Below are positions 11,001 to 20,929 of a stretch of DNA of 64,000 nucleotides, one piece after another; the first letter of the stretch is position 1; each line of letters begins with the position of its first letter. Origin of the DNA: Echiichthys vipera (taxonomy: Eukaryota; Chordata; Actinopteri; Perciformes; Trachinidae); the NCBI GenBank assembly GCA_963691815.1, contig OY829657.1:9481475-9545474 (forward strand), in the 5' to 3' direction. The position numbers and the translations under genes are program-made. Under the pieces are notes generated by a model. That model worked only from the letters and a program-made list of their open reading frames with translations, was not told where the DNA came from and made no database searches.

Positions 11001-13853
11001 CAGAGTCAGAACTGTCTGACACTCCTCCAACTGCAAAAAACAAAACAATTTAAGTTAGCTTGATTGTTGTCAGTAAAAACAAACATTTTAAAAGAAGTTT
11101 ACTCCAGAAGAAGGTGATGAATGTAAAGCTGCTTTGAGACACTGCACCAGAAACAGCTGGTTTTGACACATGGTGGAAAAAGTTCACTGAATGGTTTTTC
11201 ATGCATCTACTACTCCAAAGGGTTTGCAGTTATTTTAACATGAATGCAGAATACACGATGGGGAGCTATTTTCAAACGAGTTTTTTTTAAACGTGAAATA
11301 TCTAGCCACAGATGTAAATGGCATGACAACTTACCTTGTTCAAAGTCCTTCTTTGTGCAGATATACATTTTGATTCTTTGATATGTTCTGCCTAATTCTG
11401 CCTTATATTCTTCTAGAATAAAAGGTCTCTGTGTCCCAGGGATATTGATAACTTCAGATCCATCCGGATACAGAAGGATGAAGACTTCTTCTTCCAAGTC
11501 TTGGTTGAAGTCTCTCATTTTCTTCACACTCTGATGAAGAAGACTTTGAGCGGTGATGTCAGAGTTGGTTGATAAGGGAATGGTTTTCCCACGTACTGGC
11601 TTTAAAACACCCGTCTGAGCAGTCATCAAGCCAAGACTAATCTGCAATAGAAAACACAGGAACTGGCAAGGATCTCTTAATCCGGTTTAAATAACATGGC
11701 TTAATTAAAGTGGTTGTTCCTCTGGTTTGCAAATGTTACACATAGACCCAAAATAGATCTTAAACATAAAATGTGACTCAGAGCAGCTCTAATCTTTCCT
11801 TCAAATCTAAGTTAACAGCAGTTTTGTAATTAAAAAAATAAAAGCTCCATCTTGGCCAAATAAAGGCTATTAAAAAATTCATTAATTTTCCACAGAACAC
11901 AACAATTGATATTCATGATCAGAAGTCAGTTTAAAAGAAAGAGATATGTCAGCCTGCGTCCTTGATAACTTCCTGTCAGATGATGTCATTCACATTAACT
12001 CCAACAGGAATCAAACTTGGACACATTTAGATATGTTTATAACTTTGAAAAGGTCTATAGGTAAACTCAGATAATTCTATGTTCTTTTCTAAGTTAATTG
12101 TCTACAATACAGACACCTATTTCAAACATTTACATAGTTTATCTCCCAACATTACTTGAAACAAGCAAAACTATATTGCTTGCCATGAAATTGACCCTAC
12201 TAGGGGGCTTAGGTATAGGGTTCAAATAATAATGGGATGAGACAGCAAGTCAACACTGGAGTTGGGTTCCAAAATTTTTTCACTCAATCACACATTGACT
12301 TACCTGCACTTTCCTTTTTTCCTTTTTCTTTTCCCGCATCTTACCAAAGGAAAACTTTTGCCTTTCCTCTGCTTTTTTCTTCCGGTAATCCAGAAAGGTT
12401 TTAAATATTGGTTTTGGATTGGAAGGAGGGTTCTCTGATACTAGAGGGAAGCAAAAAAATGCATTCTTATAAAATGGCAAATCATGCATTGCACATTCAT
12501 AGAAACAAAAGTAATGGTAACACATGGCTAGATTAAAGAGGACAACAGATATCTGATCTCATTAGCACCTCGATTATAAATAATTGAACGGCGGAGGGCA
12601 GGGATGTTGTGGTGCCAAAGCGATCGTCTGCCAATTAAAACATGCAAATATACATAACTATATCCATGTTAACAGCAAAGACATGGACAGAATATAGCCC
12701 AGGCAATCTGTTTTACCTGCTGCAATCACTTTTTGGCAGACGAACACTTGTTAGTGTCACACCACCTTCACTAGGTGCATGCAGTCTCACGATATCACAA
12801 TGTTTTTTCACTTTATTTAGTTGTACTGTAACTTACTTCAGTAAGAAATGCTGCAACACGTTACTGTACTTTACTGTAACTTAGTTCTGTCAGAAATGCT
12901 GCAACACGTTGCTGTACTTTACTGTAACTTAGTTCTGTCAGAAATACTGCAACACGTTACTGTACTTTACTGTAACTTAGTTCTGTCAGAAATGCTGCAA
13001 CACGTTACTGTACTTTACTGTAACTTAGTTCTGTCAGAAATGCTGCAACACGTTACTGTACTTTACTGTAACTTAGTTCTGTCAGAAATGCTGCAACACG
13101 TTACTGTACTTTACTGTAACTTAGTTCTGTCAGAAATGCTGCAACACGTTACTGTACTTTACTGTAACTTAGTTCTGTCAGAAATGCTGCAACACGTTGC
13201 TGTACTTTACTGTAACTTAGTTCTGTCAGAAATGCTGCAACACGTTGCTGTACTTTACTGTAACTTAGTTCTGTCAGAAATACTGCAACACGTTGCTGTA
13301 CTTTACTGTAACTTAGTTCTGTCAGAAATGCTGCAACACTTGTTAAACACTAATTAAAAGTAGTATTTTACGTTAGCTTTATTTTGATTTGATTATGTTA
13401 GCTATTGTCACTCAGATCCTTTCCCTCCTTTGTATTGAAACTGTTGCACAATAATTTCCCTCGGGATAAGTAAAGATTCTTGAATCTTGAATACTTGAAT
13501 ATCGCCCCACTGCAGACACAAATGGGCGTTCCGCTCAAGCATGCAGCTGGACCCTTCTCCGTTAACGCAGCCGGAGACTAACTTTATACGCGGGTGGTAA
13601 CTTCCTTGGCACGACACCCGCTATAAACTTATACAGCCCAATAAATTAATACGGCGCAAGAGAGTACATCATTTAGGAAAACCACCATTAGCTGCAAATA
13701 AGGTTACGTTAACTTACCTGAAGCTAGGCCATCGTTGGGTTCAGCCCAAGACGTTAATTTAGCGTCCAGACTTTCTCCAAGTCTCTCGCCACAACCACTG
13801 CAAAAATTCGGTTGGTCCTCCAACAACTTTTTCCCACAATGTCGGCAAAACAT
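8065..13853 (-). CDS. HECT-domain E3 ubiquitin ligase with N-terminal zinc ribbon (transposon cargo)
   Basis: My exon model, in transcript order: 13853-13718, 12440-12304, 11641-11335, 11030-10934, 10810-10736, 10605-10480, 10095-9791, 9466-9288, 9036-8864, 8615-8401 and 8300-8065. It gives 661 codons with all phases matching; only the exon 4/5 join is doubtful (another acceptor at 10837 fits badly). Residues 3-22 form a zinc ribbon (CRHC ... CSGC). Exon 2 is lysine-rich. Exon 3 may be ubiquitin-like ([14 protein letters not shown]). Exon 6 encodes 11 Asp in a row. The last five exons form a full HECT domain: [50 protein letters not shown] and [13 protein letters not shown], with the catalytic Cys at about residue 629. 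HECT enzymes take ubiquitin onto this Cys and pass it to substrates. The domain resembles fish genes annotated as G2E3-like. Its substrate and its role in transposition are unknown. Confidence 0.85.
10541..10572 (-). repeat. GAT/GAC trinucleotide run encoding poly-Asp
   Basis: On + the run reads as ATC and then GTC triplets inside exon 6 of the HECT gene. It encodes eleven consecutive aspartates. The mixed GAC/GAT codons suggest the acidic tract was expanded by slippage, or kept by selection despite synonymous change. Confidence 0.85.
11642..12303 (-). other. HECT gene intron 2, no other feature seen
   Basis: This is a 662-bp AT-rich intron between the lysine-rich exon and the ubiquitin-like exon. 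Its borders are CAG|GTAAGT on the donor side and TATTGCAG on the acceptor side. I recognise no nested repeat or frame. Confidence 0.6.
12845..13345 (+). repeat. 48-bp minisatellite, about 10.4 copies, in HECT intron 1
   Basis: The unit starts GAAATGCTGCAACACGTTAC, continues TGTACTTTACTGTAACTTAG and ends TTCTGTCA, recurring every 48 bases from 12845. Variants are GTTGC for GTTAC and ATACT for ATGCT. Copies are nearly identical, so the expansion is young. Because 48 is a multiple of three and the unit has no stop in one frame, a spurious 169-codon frame of 16-residue repeats results. Confidence 0.96.
13430..13500 (+). repeat. Possible SINE/LINE 3' tail nested in HECT intron 1
   Basis: The phrase AATTTCCCTCGGGATAAGTAAAG followed by short imperfect repeats of TTGAATCTTGAA resembles the 3' tail of fish retroposons (TTTCCC..GGGAT..ATAAAG plus a short tandem repeat). 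If so, a retroposon landed inside the transposon. No body of the element can be followed upstream. Confidence 0.4.
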
Positions 13854-13943
13854 CCTTCACCAAATTGTGTGGCGCCGAATGAAGGGACGCGGTTTAGCCT
13901 CTAGCAAGCTAGTTAGAGAACTCATTTCATGTTAAAGGACCGA

Positions 13944-14125
13944 CAGTCCGTCTGTCCAATCAGGAGGGTCCATCCTCTGCGAGATGGGCCCTACCCTTTC
14001 CGGTAAAAGTTAATGTTATTGTAATTTTGAATTTGTCGTTGCAATTTTGAATTTGTCGTTGTCATTTTGAATTTGTCGTTGTAATTTTGAATTTGCGCTG
14101 TCATTTGCCCCTCAGGGCCACGGTA
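13944..14125 (-). repeat. Right terminal inverted repeat of the transposon
   Basis: This is the inverted complement of the left end: inner block 13944-14019, four 20-bp units at 14020-14099, and outer end CCCCTCAGGGCCACGGTA at 14108-14125. It is shorter than the left end because of fewer tandem units. The HECT gene's ATG (13853) lies about 90 bases inside it, so its promoter is probably here. The outermost unit is altered (GCGCAAATTC). Confidence 0.92.
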
Positions 14126-15488
14126 AATTATAACTGAACATACACATTCACTTTTTCGCTCCCTGATACCAAGTATTTACATTAAATCAAATAAAAGCAT
14201 CAGATTTCAATTCACAGTATAGCTCAAACGATTTGTCAATTGTCTTTATTAACTAGTGGCATAGTAAGTGTAGTAATCAGCAAAGTGTTCCGTTTTGGTA
14301 ACACAAAAGTGCTCTTAACAAGTTACTTCTTTCGGTAGCAACTAGCAGTCCTCAAAGCTTGATGCAAGGGATTTAAATATGTGCAAATAGCACAGGAGCA
14401 CCCAGGTGCAATTTCCCTGGCAGTGCAGTTAGGAGTGCATTTCACCCCTTGGGGATGCTTTGAGAAATACAGTTCTTTTTGTCTTATTTGTGCAAGTTTA
14501 GTGGATGCAAAACTCACACAATCCTTTTGTGAGCTCTCCCTTTAAGCGCAGGAATTGCTGACTTAGTGTTGAAATAGCATGACGAAAAAGTAGTGCGTAG
14601 GGGGAATGCTAGCAAGCGTAGGAAGATGAGTTCAGCAGTGTTGTGCGTGGGATGGTAGTCTGACCATAGAAACCCTGGGTATGTTCAGCGCGCTTCGTAG
14701 TACACCCCTCAGGTCTGTTAACCGGGGTAAGAGAACTCTGATTTTTACCCAGGGTATGGTGTTTACATGGTGTTTGAGAAACCTGGGTATGCCCTTAACT
14801 TGATTATAATCGGGTTTTTAAACTGCATGTGAATGCACTGTGAACTGTGGATCATATACTGTATCATTTAGACCCTGGGTTAAATGCTTGCTGCAAGCTC
14901 AAAATCTTCACACAACACCCTAAATTTTGAATAGAGGCCAGAGACTGGTTAAAAAGCTGACTGTAACATAACCAACGCAATGTGGGCTTATTAAGGAAGC
15001 TTAAAACACCTGGTATCAACATTCATAGGCTGTCCAGGAAGTAAGACGGGAGGGGAGAAGACAGACGTGCATGTAGAGGAGTAAAAGAGCAGGAGGAGAT
15101 GAAGGAGCAGGGATAGTGAACAAGAAAGATTGTAATCAAAGACCTGAAGGAGGACGTAATTTCAGAGCTGAAGATTGAATCCGTCAGTCAGCCTCCTCAT
15201 GCTTCTACTTCTCTAAGAACAACTAACAGCAATTAGCTAACTAATTTCACGGAACTGATGCTTCGCATAAGCGTCAGGAGAGGACGTGTAGAGCAGTGGA
15301 GGAAATGTTCATTACTCAGCTGTCCTCTGGGTATAACCCTTTTGTTGGCACTGGAGCTTTAATCAGTTCAATACTTTTATTCACATAAGATTTGTACTAC
15401 TTTGATGTTTAATCACCTCTTAAGAAGTTACGTTTTGTTATGTATCTGTTTTCTCTGTATAAATGTTCGTGTTTATTTACTTTCTACT
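14126..15488. other. Non-coding stretch, nothing firmly recognised
   Basis: No gene is seen. Around 14660-14900 the phrase ACCCTGGGTATG / ACCCTGGGTTA recurs several times (also ACCCAGGGTATGG inverted), which hints at a degraded non-autonomous DNA element, but I cannot define ends or a duplication. 15000-15330 is purine-rich unique sequence. Confidence 0.4.
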
Positions 15489-15489
15489 T

Positions 15490-15561
<72 letters not shown>

Positions 15562-15562
15562 A
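15489..15562 (+). repeat. (TG)n microsatellite
   Basis: TG repeats interrupted by TTTG, followed directly by GCGCACACA. Open frames of repeated Cys and Val across it are artefacts of the repeat. Confidence 0.97.
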
Positions 15563-15856
15563 CACAGCATGCTATGTGGTGAGACTGCACTTATTTCGTC
15601 AACCATTGGGTCAGTGATGCAACTGTTGATTTATAATTAACAAAAGAGGGAAAAATATCTACACTATTTAAACCATGTCCGCGTCTATGCACAGTCCCAT
15701 ATGTTTTACAGACATTTGTAGTAAACTAAGAAGGTAATACATTTTGTTTATGCTGCATTTTGCTGAACTTTTACTTCCCTTTGTATCGTACACCAACCAC
15801 TTCATTTAGCACAACAATTTCTTACCCTCTGAACAACCTGATGAAGCCTCAAAGTG

Positions 15857-15968
15857 TATCTCCTACGTATGAGATGTTACCTTTTACAGGCATTGTTGGC
15901 CAAAACCTAAGTTAATCTCCTTGAAGAAACTATCTCGAACGTAGGAGATAAACTTAGGTTTTGGCTAA
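15857..15968. repeat. Nested inverted repeats forming a hairpin
   Basis: The arms 15896-15920 (TTGGCCAAAACCTAAGTTAATCTCC on +) and 15944-15968 pair with two mismatches around a 23-base loop. A second pair, ATCTCCTACGTATGAGAT (15858-15875) and ATCTCGAACGTAGGAGAT (15932-15949), overlaps the first, so two alternative folds are possible. It could be a small palindromic MITE; I find no clear duplication. Confidence 0.75.
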
Positions 15969-17537
15969 CAGGGCTTCCGTAGTTTTAACACAAATTATTT
16001 TCGATATTTTTTTCCTTGAACCGACCATGAAAGCCATTCAAAATGTTCTTTTTTTTTCAATGTTTTTATTGGATTTTGCAGACAAGAACACACAAACAGG
16101 CATAGTACATGTACAGTATGTCTGCTTTAAGGGGAAAAAAACAAGTAACAAGAAAAATATGTCACATAAGTAGATAAAGTGATAAAGAAGAAAATAAAAA
16201 GAAAAGCACACTCAAAACTAATAGCAAGAATAATTAACATAATTTAAGAAAGAGAAAGACAACAAACAAAAAAATAAATAAATAAAGGGGAGGGGGGTGT
16301 CTCTCCCCTTCCAGCACGAGGAAGTGTCCTGTTGTGGAAATGGATTTCCTCAATAAATGATCAACCAACAGGATCAGCTTTTCCTCCGTGGTTTATTTTG
16401 ACAAAGTATTTTCTTCTGCAGACAAAAACATGTTCACCCCTGCTTCCTCACAAAGCTCAGAGTCTAGCTGGAATGACACAGATCCAACTTAGCTAAGCCT
16501 TGGTTGGGTGACGTCTTTAGACCAAACAAAACATGCCTCAGACATTACAATTCTGAACATTCTGAACCTCTCTCATCACAAGGTCTCTAACATAAGGTAC
16601 AGATGCACAAATATGCCATTATGCCATCATGAGGCAGTTATTTGCGTTATCCATTAAGAAGGTTAGACAGAGGAGACACTGAACTGCGTCTGACCTGAAA
16701 AAAAATGATTATGCATTAAAAAATATCCAAAATTCCCACAGCAGTCCTCAGCATCGTCAGGAATGACAGTGATTCTCGGCAGTGGGTCCCAGGTGTTGTG
16801 GAATGCCTAAAGTGCACCTGATACTTTGTTTATTTATCCAGACACTGTGCAAAATAGATAAATGAAGCTGTTGTTACTTTTTTTAAAGTATTTCGGATTC
16901 AGATTTTGAAGCCTTCATATAGTGAGGTAGCAAAAAGAGTGCAGAAAGCCATTCTGCTTAGTTTATGCATTCATTTCCCATCAAAGCAGAACAAACTGAA
17001 CGTGTGCAACACCGTCTAAATGCAATGACACAGAGATGAGGCTTTTCCCACATAAGATGGGTTAACACCAGCGTGTACTACACAGTTACCATATTTACCA
17101 ACAATGAAATCTTAGTATAAAATTGCTGAGAGAAAGATTTCAGCATCAATAGTATTGGAAAAATACAAAAGTGGATTTGTTTACTAAACACAGCACTCGG
17201 TGCCCAAGGGATTAAACTGGAGATGTTATTTTGGAGCAGGAAATATGAAATCTTCCTGCGTCTATCACCATTCTACCAGGGTGTCTACACTGACCCCAAT
17301 ACATACAAGCAACGTAAATGGAAATGCCAGGGTGATGAATACATCGTGAATATATTACACCGTTGTAAGAGCTACTGCCACAGGCGTTTTTGAGATGATA
17401 GTATGGCTTTTCTAAATATGTTCACTACACAGGAAGCTGAGTTTCGGAAGTGACAGCAGAACAGTGATCGTTTGGCTATAAAGGGCTGAATGCAAAGAAG
17501 GTAACTTCTTTATGTAATAATGTCAACAGGAAGTTCA
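15969..17537. other. Non-coding stretch, nothing firmly recognised
   Basis: 16045-16290 (A-rich, with TTTTTATTGGATTTTGCAGAC at its left) has the look of a reverse-strand retroelement or transcript 3' end, but I cannot name it. The remainder is unique-looking AT-rich sequence without a coding frame. Confidence 0.35.
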
Positions 17538-17825
17538 TGAATCAGAATCAGAATCAGAATCAGAATCAGGTTTATTGCTAAGTATGTTGGACATACAGAG
17601 AATTTGACTCCGGCTCATGCTTTGCTCACAGTTTCCAAACATTTAACAGGACAAACCTAAACATAACAATAACAATAGCATTTACATAACAATAACAGAA
17701 CAATAACAGAACAACACAGAACAATAATTTAAGATAAAAAATAGAGGTAATATTAAAAATAGGTTAACAAGTAAATGTGAGAAATTTAAAATAGAAAGAT
17801 AAAATAAGTGTGTAAAGTAAAGTGA
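17538..17825 (-). mobile_element. LINE 3' end with (AATCAG)n tail
   Basis: AATCAG units followed by GTTTATTGCTAAGTATGTTGGACATACAGAGAATTTG is the reverse complement of a very common fish non-LTR retrotransposon 3' end. The element is on the minus strand and only an untranslated part is kept; the right border is set where the A-rich region ends and is approximate. Clade (L2/Rex-like) is from memory. Confidence 0.65.
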
Positions 17826-18305
17826 CCAGGCTGTTATAAATTACTCAATATCACTCTGGTTTTCCATTCTGCAGCTCAAAATCCTTTTAATAACACATTA
17901 AGGACTGAACGTCATAACAACTGCCATAATACATGCTATTTGAGCCATTTGCAACACATTTGCCCGAGTTAATGCATTTTTGAGTGGCTGGGAATGTTTG
18001 CTTTGCTGCTTCCAATTACACACATCAGCTATTACGATTATTGTGGTACACTGTCTCACAATGAGGACACGTTTTACCTTTGACACATACGTTCTGACAG
18101 CATTATCAACTGCAAGACACAGCTCAGGTTAAAGCCAGGGATGGAAATAATAGGCTAAATGAAGGCTACTGTTACCTGAAAGACATTTTACTCAAGTAAA
18201 GGTAAACGTATTTGTGTAAAAATAACAAAAGAAGTCAGTCAAAATGTACTTTGAGTAAACAATACCTCCTTACATTTTTAGATTAATTTATATGTTAGTT
18301 TAGAT

Positions 18306-18482
18306 CAGGGGTGTCAAACTGATCCAGTAAAGAGCCGTGTGGCTGCAGGTTTTTATTCCAACCAAGCAAGAACACACCTGACTCGACTTACTCAATCACC
18401 TGAACTGTCTTCACACAGTTGATTTGTTGGACCAGGTGTGTTTTTGATTGGTTGGATTTAATGGATTAGTTTGACACCCTTG
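18306..18482. mobile_element. 177-bp hAT-type MITE with 8-bp target duplication
   Basis: The ends CAGGGGTGTCAAACT and AGTTTGACACCCTTG are inverted copies. The element is flanked by identical 8-mers GTTTAGAT (18298-18305 and 18483-18490). An 8-bp duplication and CAGGG termini are standard for hAT elements. There is no coding capacity. It interrupts copy B of the dispersed repeat, so it is younger than that repeat. Confidence 0.92.
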
Positions 18483-18490
18483 GTTTAGAT

Positions 18491-18785
18491 CCTGCAATAG
18501 CATCAGTTGTATCAAAACTGAAGATTATTTCTTCATTGAAAGAAGAGGCACTGAATGTTTTTTCACTGTTCTCCTGACTGGCTTTTGCAAGAGATTGATA
18601 TACACATGGTTCATCCATTAAACGGCCATGTACTTTTTTTCAGTGGCACCTTCCCCTTTCCAGTTTCCAGTGACAGCTTCTCAGATGGTTCTGTGTAGAA
18701 AGAAATCTTGTGTGTCAGGTCAGGAATATAGTGGAGGGTAATATAACCAAAAGGAAAGTTCATAAAATGGACTGGATTGCCTTTG
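18491..18785 (+). repeat. Dispersed repeat, copy B (partner at 2985-3320)
   Basis: This is the same repeat as copy A, in the same orientation, with the same ordered landmarks. A further short piece of it appears to lie left of the MITE (about 18264-18305). There are several small indels and substitutions relative to copy A. The family is not recognised. Confidence 0.75.
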
Positions 18786-18876
18786 ATCCTGAGCAGTGGT
18801 TCAATGTACTTTATTTTACAAAGTGGCTGTGTAGGCGTAGCTTGTTCTTATATTTTTTAGATGTGTATACCATACA

Positions 18877-19194
18877 TAGGGTGAGAAGTTCAGCCATCCG
18901 TGAGGAACTCGGAGTAGAGCCGCTTCTCCTTTGCGTTGAAAGGAGCCAGTTGAGGTGGTTCAGGATCATCTAGTAAGGATGCCCCCTTGGCGCCTATTCC
19001 AGGGACGTCCAGCTGGGAGGAGGCTTCGAGGAAGACCCAGGACTAGGTGGAGAGATTATATCTCCACACTGGCCTGGGAACGCCTTGGGATCCCCCAGTT
19101 AGAGCTGGTTAATGTGGCCCGGGAAAGGGAAGTTTGGGCTCCCCTGCTGGAGCTGCTGCCCCCGTGACCCGACCCGATGAGATGAGATGAGAGA
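18877..19194 (+). mobile_element. Non-LTR retrotransposon 3' fragment with 13-bp TSD
   Basis: The fragment is flanked by TGTATACCATACA at 18864-18876 and 19195-19207, a clear target-site duplication, and ends in a GATGA-repeat tail (about 19176-19194). It carries the last part of a LINE reverse-transcriptase protein. A related fragment lies in inverted orientation at 20221-20420. The 5' truncation and the tail show insertion by target-primed reverse transcription. I do not commit to a clade. Confidence 0.88.
18880..19167 (+). pseudogene. Broken LINE reverse-transcriptase C-terminus
   Basis: The first part (to about 18973) reads IREELGVEPLLL and ERSQLRWFR; the second part, in another frame from about 18961, reads VRMPPWR, GRRLRGRPRTRWRDYIS and LAWERLGIPQ, ending in LLELLPP and a stop. 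These are the conserved C-terminal phrases of a LINE protein abundant in fish. The shift near 18961-18973 breaks the frame, so it is non-functional. Confidence 0.85.
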
Positions 19195-19207
19195 TGTATA
19201 CCATACA

Positions 19208-20220
19208 ATATGTATCCCATTGCATTGGAATGTAAACGTAACATTTCCATTGAGTCTTCATAAGGTTTGTCTCTGAGAGAATAATTTATTCCACTGCATT
19301 TAAGATTTAAAAAAAAACTGTGAAATTTCCATCCCAGTGGCGCAGCGATGTTCAAAGCAACACTAGCCGTCAGATGTTGGCAGCGCCGTTAACGCTGTCA
19401 TGGTTGTATTGTCAATAGTTAAACATTTAACATTTTGATGATGTAAGTGTGCAACATGGATTAGTTTCTGCTGACACTGTAATGAAAGATGAGCATTGAA
19501 AACTCAAAGAAATTCCCTGTGGGTCCCTCTAAACATAAACCCCTATCCTGACCTTAATCCGGAAACCAAGTCTCTTTAACCCAAAAATAAAACTTTTTGA
19601 CTTTTCAGTCCCCACACACAGTATGGATTTAAATAAGCGCACACACTCAAAAGCACGGCAGATACCATCCATTCCTCTGCAATCTGACTGATGTGAGCTC
19701 AATTAACACTGCTTTAAATCCAAAGATTCTATTAATTCTGAGGGCAAAGAGAAAAAAGACCTTCATAGATAAAAATGCTCTCTAGGACTTAATAATTAAC
19801 AACTCAGAGTGTGTGAGAGTGATTTTTAGGTGATGTCTGATGTTTCTGTGTATTTGTAATTGGGGAACTAAATGTGTCTTTCAGTGTGTGTACAACCACA
19901 TATTTTCCCTCTTGCACACATTTTGGCAAATTTTGCAGTTAATTATGCAGTCCCGTAGTGCAGGCTTATCATTTTAGTAACACTCCAAATTAACCGTGGC
20001 GTTAACTCAGATTATCTTCCAGGCAGGAAGGCTGCAGTATGACAGGAATATGCAAATATAATTGATTACTTTCACTTATTTCTGACATAAAGAAATAACC
20101 TTAAGTATCGTCATAGAACTTAATGTTTGTTTTGATACATTGACTACAACTACAGTGTGAACGTTCAGTAGATAACTTTATTAAAAATACACATTTTCGT
20201 ACACAGAAAGTCTCATCTTT
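19208..20220. other. Non-coding stretch with possible conserved elements
   Basis: There is no gene. Two parts look unlike repeats: 19680-19810 (AATTAACACTGC ... TTAATAATTAAC) and 19985-20100. The second includes an octamer-like ATATGCAAATATAATTGATTAC. They may be conserved non-coding elements, but that is inference only. Confidence 0.25.
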
Positions 20221-20420
20221 TCTCATCTTAATGCGCTTATCCGGGGTCGGGTCGCGGGGGCAGCAGCTCCAGCAGGGGACCCCAAACTTCCCTTTCCTGG
20301 GCCACATTAACCAGCTCTAACTGGGGGATCCTGAGGCATTCCCAGGCCAGTGTGGAGATATGATCTCTTCACCTTGTCCTGGGTCTTCCCCGAGGCCTCT
20401 TCCCAGCTGGACGTGCCTGG
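20221..20420 (-). pseudogene. LINE reverse-transcriptase C-terminal fragment, minus strand
   Basis: This is the reverse complement of the same LINE 3' end as 18877-19194. Shared blocks are CAGCAGCTCCAGCAGGGGA, CATTAACCAGCTCTAACTGG, CCCAGGCCAGTGTGGAGATA and CCAGCTGGACGT. It keeps a GGATAAGCGCATTAAG-like 3' end instead of the GATGA tail. It is shorter and decayed. Confidence 0.85.
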
Positions 20421-20929
20421 ATGCATTTTATTTAATTATATATTTAATAAGGAGAGGATTACATGAGTATTTATGATGATTAGTGATCACCCAATGGCTG
20501 AACAGACAAAAGGGTGCCATTTAACTTTAACTGTATGATTACATAGAAATGGTCCTGGCCGTTCATGGTAAACTGCATGCTCTTAAAGCCCAGACAACAT
20601 CCACAGTCGATCCACACGGGTGATTTTAACCTATGTTGTTGTTACTCACACCCAGAAAACGAGTCACCTGGTTGAACGGCGCCATCCGGCACTCCAGGAT
20701 CCAGCCACGTCTCTGTGAAAGACCACCACAACTCCCAACATCCCGCTGGAAACTGATACAGGCACGGAGGCTGCCCAGCTCACCATTCAGCGCCTACACT
20801 CTGGTCAGTGTTTAAGTCCTCCAAGGTTGCCTCAGTGCTTAGGGATGGTCTTGCGTGTCCATGGGCAGGAACGTAGTATCCTTTATTTATCCATTATTCA
20901 TACATCTAGCAGACAGAGAGGTGTCCACA

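Larger units (their letters stand above)
5224..14125. mobile_element. 8.9-kb DNA transposon carrying a DDE transposase and a HECT ubiquitin ligase (IS3EU-like)
   Basis: The two ends are inverted copies. Both start TACCGTGGCCCTGAGGGG, pass through 20-bp tandem units, and share a further near-identical inner block of about 75 bp (ACTTTTACCGGAAAGGG ... GATTGGACAGACGGACTG). Between them lie two convergent spliced genes: a transposase on + (5698-7646) and a HECT-domain gene on - (13853-8065). Both keep frame across all proposed exons. The transposase core (WHVDGYD, RTDHGTEN, NQRIEAWW) fits the eukaryotic IS3-like group named IS3EU in Repbase; I assign that from memory. No clear duplication flanks the ends (left CACAGC, right AATTAT), apart from the TA dinucleotide that forms the end of both repeats. 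Copy-specific features are the unequal terminal arrays and a minisatellite in an intron. Confidence 0.9.

Noticed and set aside
12848..13357. 169-codon frame made of 16-residue repeats
   Set aside because: It is the translation of a 48-bp minisatellite (48 = 3 x 16) inside an intron of the oppositely oriented HECT gene; no start context or homology.
14660..14900. MITE based on repeated ACCCTGGGT phrases
   Set aside because: The phrases occur mostly in the same orientation, with no matching inverted ends and no duplication that I can define.
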